This document shows positions 23,803 to 35,565 of a stretch of DNA of 64,000 nucleotides, one piece after another. The DNA is from Antilocapra americana (Eukaryota; Chordata; Mammalia; Artiodactyla; Antilocapridae). The translations under genes were made by a program, and so were the position numbers. The stretch covers positions 8,750,352-8,814,351 of the forward strand of contig ML664161.1 of NCBI GenBank assembly GCA_007570785.1, written 5' to 3'. Below the pieces are notes generated by a model. That model did no database searches. It was given only the letters and a program-made list of their open reading frames with translations, and was not told the origin of the DNA. The stretch's first letter is position 1. Every line of letters begins with the position of its first letter.

Positions 23803-24700
23803 AAGAATATCTCTAACCTCTCAGAATTTAAAAGCTGGTTGTATTAACATTGGTGCTTTGTAACTTTTGCATATCAGAATTACCTGAAGATCTTAAAGAT
23901 GTACAAGCTGGCTTCCAGGCTAATTGTAGGAAATTGTCAGATTGTCTAACCCAAGGGGAATCGTATTGTTGGGGACAAGACCTTGGCCTTAGTTTTGAAA
24001 AACATCATAGGTAATTGAATATGCAGTGGAGATGGGGAATTTCTGGTTAACCTAACCCTCAGGATAGTTTAGGAAATTCTGGTGGTGCCCTTTCCCAAGT
24101 CCATCACATTGCACATGCTGTGTACCTGTCGGTTTATCAGGTTCATTTTCTTTAAGAAGGTTTGCAAAGTGCTTAAAAATCTTTTATCTTGTAATCATAT
24201 ACTTAATAAGTAAACTACTTGTGGTGGTTGTCTTTGTTGAACCCATTCGTTAAAATTGGTCTTCAGTTGTTAAAAACTCCTGTAAGTAGTATATAAGGGT
24301 CACAAATTTGACTTCATTCCTTTTAGCAGAGACTGGATTTATTTTACCTTCATTTAGATGTAAACACAACAGCTCACCTATTATAAACTATTAAAACTAA
24401 AAGCTGATCAAAATAGGTAAGATTGTACAGGGTGGATGAAGCTGAAAAAGTGAAAGGAGAAAATAACCATTTTATAGCTCCCTGCTTGCAGAAGCTGCTT
24501 TTAGCTCTGGGGCCACTTGACTTGATGGAAGAATTGGGCTAGAACTATTGCTTCCCTCTTTGTTTCCTTCATAAATCTTGCTTCATACTTTGAATCATTT
24601 AGGTGCCCAGAAAACAGCTTGGTATTTGGCTCGAGATCCCCCCTCAGCATACTTGAATCCAGGTATTACATCCAGGGTCAGATGACGACAGTTGCCAACA
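23803..24700. other. Unique intronic sequence
   Basis: A weak MER5-like stretch (cagaattacctgaagatctt, 23876-23895) is too diverged to call. Nothing else is seen. Confidence 0.45.
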
Positions 24701-24711
24701 ACTTTAGCATA

Positions 24712-24885
24712 GATGGTAATCACCTGGGTCTTGTTAAAACACAGATTTGCTGGTACCACCCCCAGGGTTTCTGATTTAGGTCTGGGGTAGGTGAGGTGAG
24801 TCCTGAGAACTTGTATTTATAACATTTTCCCGGGGATACTGATATTCTTGATTCTGGGACCAGGCCTTGAGGACAACTTTGAGGT
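24712..24885 (-). mobile_element. MER5A-type hAT (Charlie) MITE
   Basis: aatcacctgggtcttgttaaaacacagatt, tggtaccacccccagggtttctgatttagg and cccggggatactgatattct are the reverse of MER5A. Confidence 0.8.
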
Positions 24886-24954
24886 AGGAGAATTTTGGGA
24901 AGAGGGGCACTTGTAAGAAGAGGGGATTTATAGAGCAGTGCTTTTAAATAAAGA

Positions 24955-25165
24955 GAATGTCTGGTGGTTCAGTGGTAAAGAATATGCCTGCAGTGCGGGA
25001 GACACTGGTTCAATTCCTTAGTCGGGAAGATCCCCTAGAGAAGAAAATGGCCACTCACCCACTCCAGCTTTCTTGCTTGGGAAATCTCTTGGACAGAGGG
25101 GCCTGGGAGGCTATAGTCCGTGGAGTCCCAAAGACTTGGACACGACTTAGCAACTAAACCACTAG
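24955..25165 (+). mobile_element. Bov-tA SINE
   Basis: tctggtggttcagtggtaaagaat head, gggaagatcccctagag, and ttggacacgacttagcaac tail. The first bases of the head are missing or changed. Confidence 0.92.
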
Positions 25166-26600
25166 CATACCCTTAAAAGAGAAAGTTCTCAGGATTAAAT
25201 TTGGTCATAAAATGGACAAAAGGAAGAAAATTCTTGTAAATGAAGACAAAAGAATGATTGGCTTAAATTCTTCAGTTGTATGCTCATAAATAGTTTTTCT
25301 TAATCTGAAGACTTCCCCTCCCTCCATTAGAATTTTAATGAACTGGGGTTTCAATCAGGGTCCCTTTTCAAAGGATTTGTTGGTATAGTCTTTCCATTTA
25401 TACCTCCTCATTCAATTTCCATTTTATCATGAATTCTTCTTCTTTGTGCCTCAGTTCCCATATAGTGAGAATAAAATAAAATTGCCAAAGATATTCTAGG
25501 ACTATTTTGGAGTCTAATGGATAATATTTTGTAGTATTTGGGGGTCACTGAGTTGGGAAACTTATGCAAATATGAGAAGTATTCTAAACAAACAATATCT
25601 GATACTCTATTCAAGTAATAAGCAAGTACACCCCCCCCCCCCCCGCCCTGGGCCCCCGACAGCTAGGTGGTGGTAAAAGAAAAAGCCAAAGGGGAGAATA
25701 AGAAGTCAGGGAACTAATATGGAAGTTGGCTCCATTCTGTTAAGTATTCTAAAGAAACAGTTAAGATTTTTAAAGCATAAAACTAAGGGAAAAGGAAGTG
25801 ACTCAGAATTCAAAATAGATAGGACTCTTTACCAGTGAAGATCTGGAACGGGAGGAAAGAGAGGAGCAGCAGTCCATGAGAAGCCGTTGGGGTTAGTGAA
25901 CGACTCCATAGTAACGTGAAAAACAGGGTTATACATATTGCCTTTTTTTCCTTCTGTGGACAGGGCACCATTGTAGAAATTTAGAACGTTGTGCTCTGTT
26001 TTAAAAAATCTGTTTCAAGAGTCAAATTGAATTCCAGACCAATTGTTAGTAATTAAAGTTACAACTCTTGAGGAGTTTTCTCATGATCTCCAGATGAGTT
26101 CTGCCATTGTTTGTGAGTTTTCATTGATCATTTTTCTACTCATTGCACCTGTCATGCTAGTATCAGCAATTAACATTCCTCAGAGTTGAATAGAATGCCG
26201 GCCTCCATCTCAGATGGAACTGCAGAACAACAGGTACATTCTATCTATTTCTTGGCTATACCCAGGGTAGTAAGAAGGCAAGTAATTAACTCTAGAAGAG
26301 ACTTTGGAGAAAATGAGATTCTTTAGAAATTGAGCCAGAGTGCTGAAAAGTAGCTCTGGGTGATGTACTTAGGGGACATAGGAAATGGCTCAACAGGAAG
26401 GGTGAAATGGCCTTGCTAATCTGGCCTCTTTAAATTTATATCAAGCCTATTTCCCTTCCTTGATACAAATCTTTACTATACACTCTCACAGTCCCACTGT
26501 TCTGTGCACTTAAAAAAAAAAATGACTTAAGTTCACATCAAAGGTCATTGGATTTGAACTCATATAGTAAAAATCAGTTGATCTTGTTAATTTTTCTTTT
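25166..26600. other. Unique intronic sequence with a C-run
   Basis: Contains a run of 14 C at 25631-25644 followed by a GC-rich tail. No repeat family or coding signal recognised. Confidence 0.5.
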
Positions 26601-26609
26601 CCCTTATTT

Positions 26610-26631
26610 AAACTATATATATACATACATG

Positions 26632-26671
<40 letters not shown>

Positions 26672-26676
26672 TATAT
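26610..26676. repeat. (AT)n/(ATAC)n microsatellite
   Basis: tatatatacatacatgcatacatac followed by about 15 AT units, ending at the start of a Bov-tA. The element sits directly against it. Confidence 0.93.
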
Positions 26677-26865
26677 TCTTCCCTGGTGGCTCAGATAAGA
26701 ATCTGCCTGCAGTGCAAGAGACCAGGGTTTGATCTCTGGGTCAGGAAGATCCCTGAAGAAGAGAATGGCAACCCACTCCAGTATTCTTGCCTAGAGAATT
26801 CTATGGACAGAGGAACCCTGTCCATGGGGTCACAAAGGGTCAGACACGACTGAATGACTAACACA
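26677..26865 (+). mobile_element. Bov-tA SINE
   Basis: ttcttccctggtggctcag head, gatctctgggtcaggaagatccc, and gggtcagacacgactgaatg, ending in (AC)n. Confidence 0.93.
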
Positions 26866-26873
26866 CACACACA

Positions 26874-27060
26874 TATTTTATTGATTGATTGATTTTATGT
26901 AGATGTACCAGGTCTTCACTGTGGCATGAGGGATCTTTAATTGCAGCATGCAGACTCTTAGTTGCAGCATGTGGGATCTAGTTCCCTGACCAGAGATCAA
27001 ACCCAGGCACCCTGCATCAGGAGCTCAGAGTCCTACCTGATGGACCACCAGGGAAGTCCC
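26874..27060 (-). mobile_element. CHR-type SINE
   Basis: Reverse: ttgattgattgattttatg, ttgcagcatgtgggatctagttccctgacc, ending in gatggaccaccagggaagtccc. Confidence 0.9.
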
Positions 27061-27061
27061 C

Positions 27062-27332
27062 TAAATAATATTTTTAAATAATTTTTATTTATTTTCTTGA
27101 CTGTGCTAGGTCTTCGTTGCTGCATGGCCTTCCCTAGTTGGGGAGAGCATGGCCGCTCATTGCCATGGCTTCTTTTGTTGTGGAGCACAGGCTCTAGAAC
27201 GCAGACTCAGTAGTTGCGGTGTGCGTGCTTAGTTGTTCTGCTGCATGTGGGGTCTTCCCGGATCAGAGATCGAGCCTGTGTCTCCTGCATTGGCAGGCGG
27301 ATGCTTTACCACTGAGCCCCCAGGGAAGCCCT
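27062..27332 (-). mobile_element. CHR-type SINE (long form)
   Basis: Reverse: tttatttattttcttgactgtgctagg, gttgtggagcacaggctct, agttgttctgctgcatgtgg, ending in accactgagcccccagggaagcc. It abuts the preceding CHR copy. Confidence 0.92.
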
Positions 27333-27822
27333 CTCTTCCCTTTTAAATGAAGAAACCTGACAGAACCTTCTGCCTCTGATTTAAGGAAGAGAATGCACTG
27401 ATAGAGTTTTAACAACATTTCCATTCAATGTGGTTTCTTTTAAGAAACACTTCACTTTCCTCATCTCAGAATAAGAGAATTGGACCAAATCATTTCTAAA
27501 ATTCTTCTTCCCTCTCAATTTCCCTTTCCTCTGTCACTTTTATTCCCCTCGAGTTTTCTGCCATTGTAGATCTTCTTAATTTCACAAGAAGACTCTTAAC
27601 TTAATAGGTTCAAGTGTGGGAAGATTTCAAGAGCTTAATTATCTAGAATTTTCTTTTTGAAAGTGAGATGTTAAACTATCATTTAGGACTCTTACTTTAT
27701 CATAAATTAATTTTGACTGGTAACCAAAAAAAGAAAATTATCTAGTATGTATTTTTTCTTTGTTTTAATAATTGCCATGTTAAAAAATGTATGCATCTAG
27801 TGTTTGCCAGGTACTTTATATT
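27333..27822. other. Unique intronic sequence
   Basis: No element recognised. Confidence 0.5.
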
Positions 27823-27910
27823 ACTTGTCAATCCTGGCTGCACAGTTGAATCACCATGATTAAAAGAAGTGCTGGGTTCCACCTCCAAAGACTTGGATCT
27901 AGTTAGTACC
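27823..27910. repeat. MER5/MER20-like hAT remnant
   Basis: tcaatcctggctgcacagttgaatcacc, then gctgggttccacctccaaag, resembles the end of a hAT MITE. Strongly diverged. Confidence 0.5.
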
Positions 27911-27917
27911 TAGTATT

Positions 27918-28046
27918 GTTTTTGCGGGGGAGGTGGGCAGGGCTGGGTCATGCTGCTCGGCTTGCAGATCTTACTTTCGCAACCAGGGATTGAACCCCGG
28001 CCCCAGCAGTGAAAGTGCCGAATCCTAACCACTGGACTTCCCTCCA
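27918..28046 (-). mobile_element. CHR-2-type SINE
   Basis: Reverse short form: cgcaaccagggattgaaccccgg, gtgaaagtgccgaatcctaaccactggac, ttccct. Confidence 0.85.
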
Positions 28047-29147
28047 GTATATTTTTATTCTAAAAATAAATAAATATTTTTATATTTTTATGACAATTTT
28101 AGAATTGTCATAAATAGGTAGTTAACACTGTTTTCAGTAAAACAGTTATTTTTATGCCATCTGATATTTAGGTTATTAAATTATTTGTGAATGGAAAGAA
28201 TCATGAAAACATAAAGTGACATTTTCTCCTCCTGGGTGTACTGCCTCAGCTGAAGGGTCTGTATGTCCCTTTGCTCCCTGCATCGTGCCCACTGCTTATT
28301 CATGAACTGGCTAAGATCACCTTGCTGCTTTCCCTGTCTCTTATCTCTGAAACAGCACGTGTGGTTGACCTTTTTGTATTGGTTTCATAGGTTACTTGCT
28401 ATCATTTTACTGAATCTGTGATGTGGTTGACTTTGAGATACACCAGCATTTTACGCATCTCTACGTGAGAAAATTCCGTCAATTAAACTGACTTACCATT
28501 AACTGTAAGATGCTTTCCTTTTCCTGAGATGTTAAAATGAGAAAACAAAAAATTACTTGGAATTCATGAAATACATTTATTTAGTTTTCAGTTTCTCTTT
28601 CAGATTTAATTAGGTTATTGATAATCACAAATTGATATGGTTCTGTCCTAATTTTGTGTTTGCATCATCATTTTGTGTGTGCATGTATGTAAAAATTGAA
28701 ATAGCTTATTATTTTACTTCTCACTTGTAGAGATATGACTCATTTGTTTAGACATCATATTCTCTAAATATGTCCTGGATGATTTATACACAAGTCATAA
28801 TCTTGTGATGCTCTTTGTTTTAGCTTGTCACCAAATGTCTCTGTTGCACTCTTGCCAAAAGGGATATTTTTTAATGTGTGTATATGTATGCATACACACA
28901 CACACTCATCCAGTGTATATGAATGTATGTGTTTGCCAGTGTTACCACTGGTGTCTGTTCTAACCTTTTGGTAAAATGTACACTTCAGGTTTTAAAACAT
29001 TTCAGAGCTCTTCTGTTCTTCATCTCTGTGCTGGATGTTGCAACAGTCTGTTATTAAAAACATTATAGTTTAGTTCAACAATCTTATGTACTTCCAATAT
29101 GTTTATGTGGCAGATACTTCGTTTTCCTTACATATTCCCTCTTCTCT

Positions 29148-29252
29148 TTTGTTCTCCTTCCCCCTTCTAGATTTCTTCCCTCTCTTCCTTCTTTCCTTCT
29201 TTTCTCCCTCCTTTTCTTCCCTGTTTCCTCCCTTCCCCCCTTTCCTACAGTG
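29148..29252. repeat. Polypyrimidine low-complexity tract
   Basis: Repeated CTTCC, CCTTTC and TCCC motifs, nearly free of purines on the + strand. Confidence 0.85.
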
Positions 29253-30229
29253 TTAGCTAAGACATTACTTTTGGCTCTAGATCATCTATCTCTAAAAACT
29301 TCCCTTGTGTAATAACTAATTTAAATTTATTTCAGCTGTACAAGTAGCATATATGATTTGGTAGTTTTTTTTTTTTGAGATGCTTTTAAAGGTTTATTGT
29401 AGAGTATTTTCTTTGGTCAAAATGCTTTGGATTTATTTAAAGCCTGTGGTAGCCAATTAACTTTGGAATATTTGTTTGGTTTTCAGTAAATTAGTAGGTA
29501 GCTATCTAGAACTTTCTCTTTTTCCCCATAAGGAGGTGCTGGTGATACTCAACCCTGTCTGAAGACCAGGTTTGATGAAGTGACCCTTTAGATTAGATGC
29601 CCTGTTGGTGTTCATTTTCACAGATGGTTGAAATAAAAGAAGAGTACCTTTTACATCACTAAATCTCTAAGTACCTATGATATTTGATTTCCCTTTGTCC
29701 CCTAGCTCCTCTTCATGGGAGTGCAGCCACATGTTGTGCAGCCACATGTGGTCTCCTGACTATGTGGTTTTCTTTTCTGGTTCGCTCTTAATGCCTCTCT
29801 TGCTATAGACTCCTCTCGGAAGCTACATGGTCTCTCTTGCACTTGGGTCTGTGTGAGTTCACGTGTGGCTGGGGTAGTTAACACCTTCTCTCTGCACGGT
29901 GGCCCAGCCGCCTTCCAGAACTGTTAGGGCACACCGCCTTAGCCGTGTCTCTGCAGTGTTTGTGTGTTACTCTTCTTCTCTTCTCTCGTAACACCCTTCT
30001 CCATGTCTTCAACTACTCACTCTGTCTTCACCCCCTTTCCCTCCTGTTTCTTCTAATATTCTCCATGGGATAGAGATATTTTTCTTTAGCAAGCCTGGTG
30101 TTCCTGCAGAGAAAGATTTGACCTTTGGGCTGTCCACCTAAGAAGACCTTTCTCCTCTAACAGTGGAAGGAAAAAGCCCTTAACTTCGGACATTACTGAG
30201 AAAATTCACTTTAAAAGCAATTTTTTTTT

Positions 30230-30760
30230 TTTAAACAGGATCTCTGGTCTAAATTTGCAGCCAATTATGAAACTCCCAGGTGTCCTGGATGCATAGGAAC
30301 CCTGCTGTTTAGCGTGTTAACCTTAATCATGTCGGTTTACATGGGCAGGGTTGGCCCTGGACCTTACTGAGCCAGCTGCATAGAGTACGGCGTTGTTCCT
30401 GCGGCGTATCTCTGCGCTGTGATTTGTTTGCTTCTTGTCAGGAATCCATCCAGTGAGATATCATGATAACTTCTGGCAGGGCTTGTTTGTTTACTGTTTT
30501 TATTGTGTGTGTTTAGAAGAGGGGCAAAAAAAAGGCCTGTGTGATCAGCTCTGTGTGTCAGCCCTTTAGGTCAGGTTTTCCGTCCTGACTCAATGCGTGT
30601 CAGGGCTGCGGAGACTGGTGGGTTGGGTGTGCAGAATTTCCTCTGTCGACCGAGGAGCCAGAAAGCCACGATGAAGTTTGATTTGGCTTGTGGCAGCCTT
30701 TTCCAAATATGAGTTTGGATGCAGTACAGTACGTCCTCTAAGAAAAAGAGGAGAAGGGAA
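30230..30760. promoter_or_regulatory. Candidate intronic regulatory segment with forkhead motif
   Basis: Repeat-free, with retained CpGs (gagtacggcg, ctgcggcgtatctctgcgctg). tgtttgtttac at 30484-30494 is the reverse of a textbook forkhead site (GTAAACAAACA). A regulatory role is inference. Confidence 0.3.
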
Positions 30761-32074
30761 ACCAATAACTCTGTAACTGGAAATATTTGGGGAACATTTC
30801 AAAATGGGGAAACTCTAACCTGTAGTATTTGGAGTCTCCCTTAAGCCTGGGTTGGTGTAGTGCACAGAGGCCAGGCTTTTTTTTTTTTCTTTTTTCCAGG
30901 CTGAGCGTTCCCTTTGCTTGAGGGAAACCATAGAGCAGCCTCTGTCCTGCGGGTGCTGCACGCTGACTTGCTCCAGACAGTCTTGAATGTGACCTGGCAG
31001 CCAGCGCTGTTTCCTGCTGACGTGGCCTCCCACCACCGAGCAGAACAGAGCCTTCTCAGTGTGCTGAGCAAGGAGCGGCCCAGGGCTTGAATCACCAGCG
31101 GGATAAGGAACACATTAAGAGGGGAAAGCGCCTAGCTGTTCAGGTTTCCTTCTAGATATACTTAAAAGACACCTTTTTTTATAGGAAGGGAGGAGGAGGA
31201 AGAAAAACAGAAGTGAAGAATGCGACGAGAATCCAACAGTGATTTGTTTGGCCATAGGAAGGGTTTCTTATCAGCAGGAGTTCACTTCTGGGGTGAGACC
31301 CAGTCTGCTGCAGACATCTGAAAGGAGGCTTTAGAAGGCCAGACTGGGCTGCAGCCTGCTCAGGCCACACTCCTACAGAGGTCGGTGGGAGTACGGACTC
31401 CCTGTCATATCCTGCAGACAGACATTCCAAAAACACAAAACTGTCATTTGTGTCTTGGTGGAAAAAGCTCCCTCCGCATGGTAGGACCTGCAGAAAGGGA
31501 CTCTTGAGAGCCACTGTTTCGGAGCAAATACTGTCACACAGTTTTCCCCTCGGTGGTATCCGCATCCCATTGGGTGCTATGCATTGGCTCATGTTTCAAC
31601 CACTGCCTGTTTCTTTGAATTTGATTTTTTGCAAAGGTCCAGGTAGAGCTCCTTGTTACCTTCTAATAGAGCCATAAAAGTCAAGCTGTCATGGAATTTT
31701 AGAGTGAGATGGGCTTTAACTCTAATGTAGACCTTCAGTGGCTTTGCCTGTTTTTAAAGGTTATTGTAGAACCTTTTATTCAGTTCATCTGATATGGACA
31801 TCCACTGTACAAAAACAGATGGTGGTGATTGAAGGCAGAGAGGCCTGAGGCACACCTGCTCCTCTTTCTTCTGGCTGGTGAAGGCTCTTAAAACTTCCCC
31901 TGACCACCTTGCCCTCCTAGCATGCATATGTGGGAAAACCAAAAATCACTGATCTAATGCACCATTTCCATTTTATAGGTGAGGAAATTTTGTCTCAGTT
32001 AGGTCAGTTTGTTATTATTACAGTGACTTTCAAAGTGCCTTAGAGTAAAAGTACTTCAATCTGTCTCTTGCTTT

Positions 32075-32150
32075 TGAGACTTCACAGCCTCTTAGTTAGC
32101 TATTGTGACAGCCTCACTGGCCTCCCTGCCTCCAGCACAGCTCTAGGGCG
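32075..32150. repeat. Possible L2 fragment
   Basis: ttagctattgtgacagcctcactggcctccctgcctccag resembles a segment of L2. Short and uncertain. Confidence 0.4.
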
Positions 32151-32186
32151 GACTATGTTGTTGTGTGCACTGTGTTACAGGCTGGG

Positions 32187-32400
32187 TGTATGTGCTCAGT
32201 CACGTCTGACTCTTGGCGGCCATGTGGACTATAGCCCACCAGGCTCCTCTGCCCATGGAATTTTCCTGGCAAGAATACTGGAGTGGGGTGTCATTTCCTG
32301 CACCAGGGGATCTTCCCAACCCAGGGATCGAACCCGCCTCTCTTGTGGCTCCTACATTGGCGCTCGGATTCTTTATCACTAGCACCACCTGGGAAGCCCT
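32187..32400 (-). mobile_element. Bov-tA SINE
   Basis: Reverse: tgtgctcagtcacgtctgac, caagaatactggagtgggg, ccaacccagggatcgaaccc, ending in accacctgggaagccct. ORFs on both strands here are SINE-derived. Confidence 0.93.
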
Positions 32401-34370
32401 CTGGAGAGATGGGATTCACCAAATACGACCCAGATGGCGTGAGTAAGGCCCAGCTGATGGCTTTTGTGAGGTGAATTGGGGGACGGCAGTGAGACTGGAG
32501 ATGAAGGGAACCATTTGAAAGGAAGAACCGTCAGCACTTTTTAAGCATGGTTAAGTTTTAGAGTATGGTTTAAATTACAGAAATTGGATATGGAAAAGTA
32601 ACCAAGGGAACTTAGTCAAAATGATTCTGAAACACCCAGCCAAGGCAATTGGGAGAATGTGGAGCCTGTCTGCCATAGATACTAGGAAAATGTTCTTACT
32701 TTTCAGTTCTCTGGGTCCTTTAGCTTCTTTGCGATCGAGGACTTGCTGCCAATTGAGACCTGATTTTCTTTACTGTTTCCATGTCTCCACATGATTGCCA
32801 GGTGGCTTTTGACATGTGGTATAACCCTTACTTAGTTCCGGGTGTATCATTTATTTGTATAAGTCATTTGCATTTGTTCTTCAGTGCGTTGTTTAAGTGG
32901 GTTGTTTACTCTAGGTTGGAATGAAGCTGAGATGAATTCAGATCCAGCGTATGGATCTCTTTCCTGGTTCAGTGTTGGCTTTTCTGCATAGCCGCCCAAA
33001 TCTAGAGAGTAGGTGGACTTGGGCTTGAACACTGTGGGAATTATTTATAGTGGCTGTATATTCCAGTGTTTCCTCTCTCCTGCAAGCCACGTTCTTCCGT
33101 TGTGCTCCCTTAGCTCAGTCAATTGAAGCTTCTGCCCATAGCAAATGAATTCTCAGAAGAGAAAGCAGGGTAGGAATGGAATGGAGGGGATGGGGTAGTA
33201 AAAGTATAATAGATCTACTTATATTTTTAGTAAGGTCATCTGACTTCCCTTAAGGAGGCTTTGATTTTTCCTGGGCCATAAATGGATGGAATTAGAAAGC
33301 TATTCAAATTATTTGTGGCATTTGTTGTTGATGTTGCAGACTGGATGTACACTTTGTGAAGACTTAGAAGGGGAGAAACAGTTTTACCTGTTGATCTTGC
33401 TTCAGTGGTAGAGGTACTGTGTATGTAATTAATTATATGCATTCCCCTCCTCCATTCATACTGGGGAAAAAAGAATACCCAAAGTCTTCTTTCCAAAGTT
33501 CTTGGTAGTTCTTTTCTTGCACAGTTTGATGTACAACTGTGAGTAGGAAGCCTGGGCAGTGGGAGCAATCATTCTTTTGTGTGATGTTAATGAGATAATT
33601 TCTGCATTACAAATCTTCAGGACATTCTTTGTTTAAATGAAACTTCAGAGACTTTTTGCAAAGCCACTCTACCAAGTCTCTTTGCTTCATTTAAACAAAG
33701 TCTTTATTAATTTCATATGTTTTGCTGTCATCAGTTGCATAAACTAACTCGATTGTTTTGAATGAAAGAATTCAGGCCACCATTTGTTTGGTGTCTTCTC
33801 GTTTCTCCTTCTGTCTCCCCAGTATAATTTGACCAAGTCTAGTTAAGAGTTGCTATTGTTCCCACCACAGCCACCCACTCGGAGTGGTAACCGCCAAGTG
33901 TCAGTTCATCCTGGTGTTGGAGGAAGTCAAGAGGAAGTGTTCAGGGTTGACTGAAGAGTTATTGCCAGGAGGCTGGGCGCCTGATAGCGGCCGGGCCTTC
34001 ACAGGGGCTGCCAGCAAGGGACGGGCGCAGGAATTTCCGTTACCCTGCAAGAGGGAACAGGGTAGCCCCGAGGGTGTCACGGTGCCAGCGAGGATCTTGA
34101 GCGCTTCTTTGTACAGTTTGCTGATGAAACCTGGAAAGGCTTATTGTGGAGGCATTCACAGCGAAAGGTGGCTGTTGTGATTTTTGAAATGTTTTTCGGT
34201 GCTCATTCTCCAAAGCAACTGGAGTTTCTTAGGTTAAAAAGCAGCTAATGAATCTGTTTGATCTTGATGTGGAAATGAACCATATCAAATTCCAGGTCAA
34301 ATCGCTTTCCCTGGTAGAATGTTTGCTTAACCTTTTGAGGTATACTTCATCAGATTATGGACTATGGAAA
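32401..34370. other. Unique intronic sequence
   Basis: No repeat recognised. A CpG-retaining patch lies at about 33960-34110 (gatagcggccgggcc, gggacgggcgcagg, ccccgagggtgtcacgg). A 98-codon ORF at 33884-34180 spans it but has no known domain. Confidence 0.5.
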
Positions 34371-34371
34371 G

Positions 34372-34445
34372 TTTATTTGTCCTCAGTTTTCTAATCTATA
34401 GAGTGGCATAGCTATTATTCCAATAATGCTCTTAAGTGTAAACCT
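34372..34445 (+). repeat. MIR remnant
   Basis: tcctcagttttctaatctatagagtgg, then tattattccaataatgctc: the MIR core, forward. Confidence 0.5.
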
Positions 34446-34614
34446 AATTTTGTCTACAAATTAGAAAAGTCAGATTTACAAATGGATTATAAAAATTAGT
34501 AGGTACAATGTGTAGCTTAATAAAACAAGCACTCCCATATACAGCATCATTCTTGAAAAATACTTTGCCATCTGGTCCCGTTTATCTCAGATGAAAAAAG
34601 AGTACAGCTTTTTT

Positions 34615-34765
34615 TTCTTGCTCATTTTAATTCTCATTAAGCCGCCAGCTAATATTATTATCCTTACTTAAAACACATAGAAATGAAAGTTCAGAATGAC
34701 TAAATAACTTATCCACAGTAGTGTAAGTAGCAGAACCAGATTTTGGTCTCAAGATTCCAGAGCTA
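34615..34765 (-). repeat. MIR SINE remnant
   Basis: Reverse MIR: attattatccttacttaaaacac, gaatgactaaataacttatccacag, gcagaaccagattttggtc. Confidence 0.6.
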
Positions 34766-34774
34766 CTGGTATTA

Positions 34775-35334
34775 AAAAAACAAAACCCTTTTTATTCTGA
34801 AATAATTATAAATTCACAAGAATTTGGTAAAAATTTACAGGGCAGATCCCATGTATCTTTGATCCAATTTTGCCTAATGTAGTAATGTCTTTGATAGTAT
34901 AATATCAATACCAGGAGTTAGCATTGGTACAACCCACAGAGTTTATACAGGTTTCACCAGCTGTACTCCGCTTTTGCATGTAGAGGTAGATTTGTGTATT
35001 TACTACCACAATCAAGAACTGTTCTTTTGTCCGAAGGCTTCTGTGTGTTATCGGTTATAGCCGCTCCCCTGTTCTCTTACCATCCGTAAACCGTAGCAAC
35101 TACTAAGCTGTTCTCCATCTCTGTGGTTTTGTTACTTATGGAATGTCATATAAATGGACTCTCATGGTATTGAAGTTTTTGAGATTGACACCCCCCCCCA
35201 GCATAAACTGAGATCCATCCAAGTTTCATGTTATTATTATTTTTTTTTAAGTTTTTAGCTAATGATATTTTTCCTGCTCTAGAATTACATCTAGGGCACC
35301 ACAGTATATTTATTTGTCATGTCTTTTTAGGTGC
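34775..35334 (-). mobile_element. Old L1 3' portion, left part
   Basis: Antisense L1 3' region: ataattataaattcacaag, then atcccatgtatctttgatcc, cagctgtactccg, and ggaatgtcatataaatggactc. It continues at 35566 after a younger L1 segment. There is a C-run at 35191-35199. Confidence 0.7.
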
Positions 35335-35565
35335 CTCTTGGTTATGATGTTTATTTATTTATTTATGTTAATTTTTTATATTGTAACAAATTCAGGAAAG
35401 ACTTTTCTTTACATTATTGATTTGGTTTTGCCATACATTGACACGAATCTGCCATGAGTAAACATGTGTCCCCCTTCCAGAACCTCCCTTCCACCTCCCT
35501 CTCGATTCCATCCCTCTGGGTCATCCAGAGCACCAGCCCTGAGCACCCTGTATCATGCCAAGTTG
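35335..35565 (-). mobile_element. Ruminant L1 (L1_BT-like) 3' end inserted in older L1
   Basis: The antisense hallmark of bovine L1 3' UTR: ggttttgccatacattgacacgaatctgcc, tgtgtcccccttccagaacc, ccctctgggtcatccagagcaccagccc. It interrupts older L1 sequence on both sides. Confidence 0.75.

Larger units (their letters stand above)
28047..32074. other. Unique intronic sequence, with a possible regulatory part
   Basis: About 4 kb with almost no young repeats. It includes a pyrimidine-rich tract at 29148-29252 and a TG/CA patch near 28876-28910. From about 30230 to 31130 it is richer in CpG. Minus-strand ORFs of 90 codons (30841-31113) and 137 codons (31179-31592) resemble nothing known. Confidence 0.5.

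Noticed and set aside
30841..31592. Minus-strand ORFs of 90 and 137 codons
   Set aside because: No domain or homology recognised, no splice context, and compositional bias (poly-Lys and poly-Pro) from simple runs.
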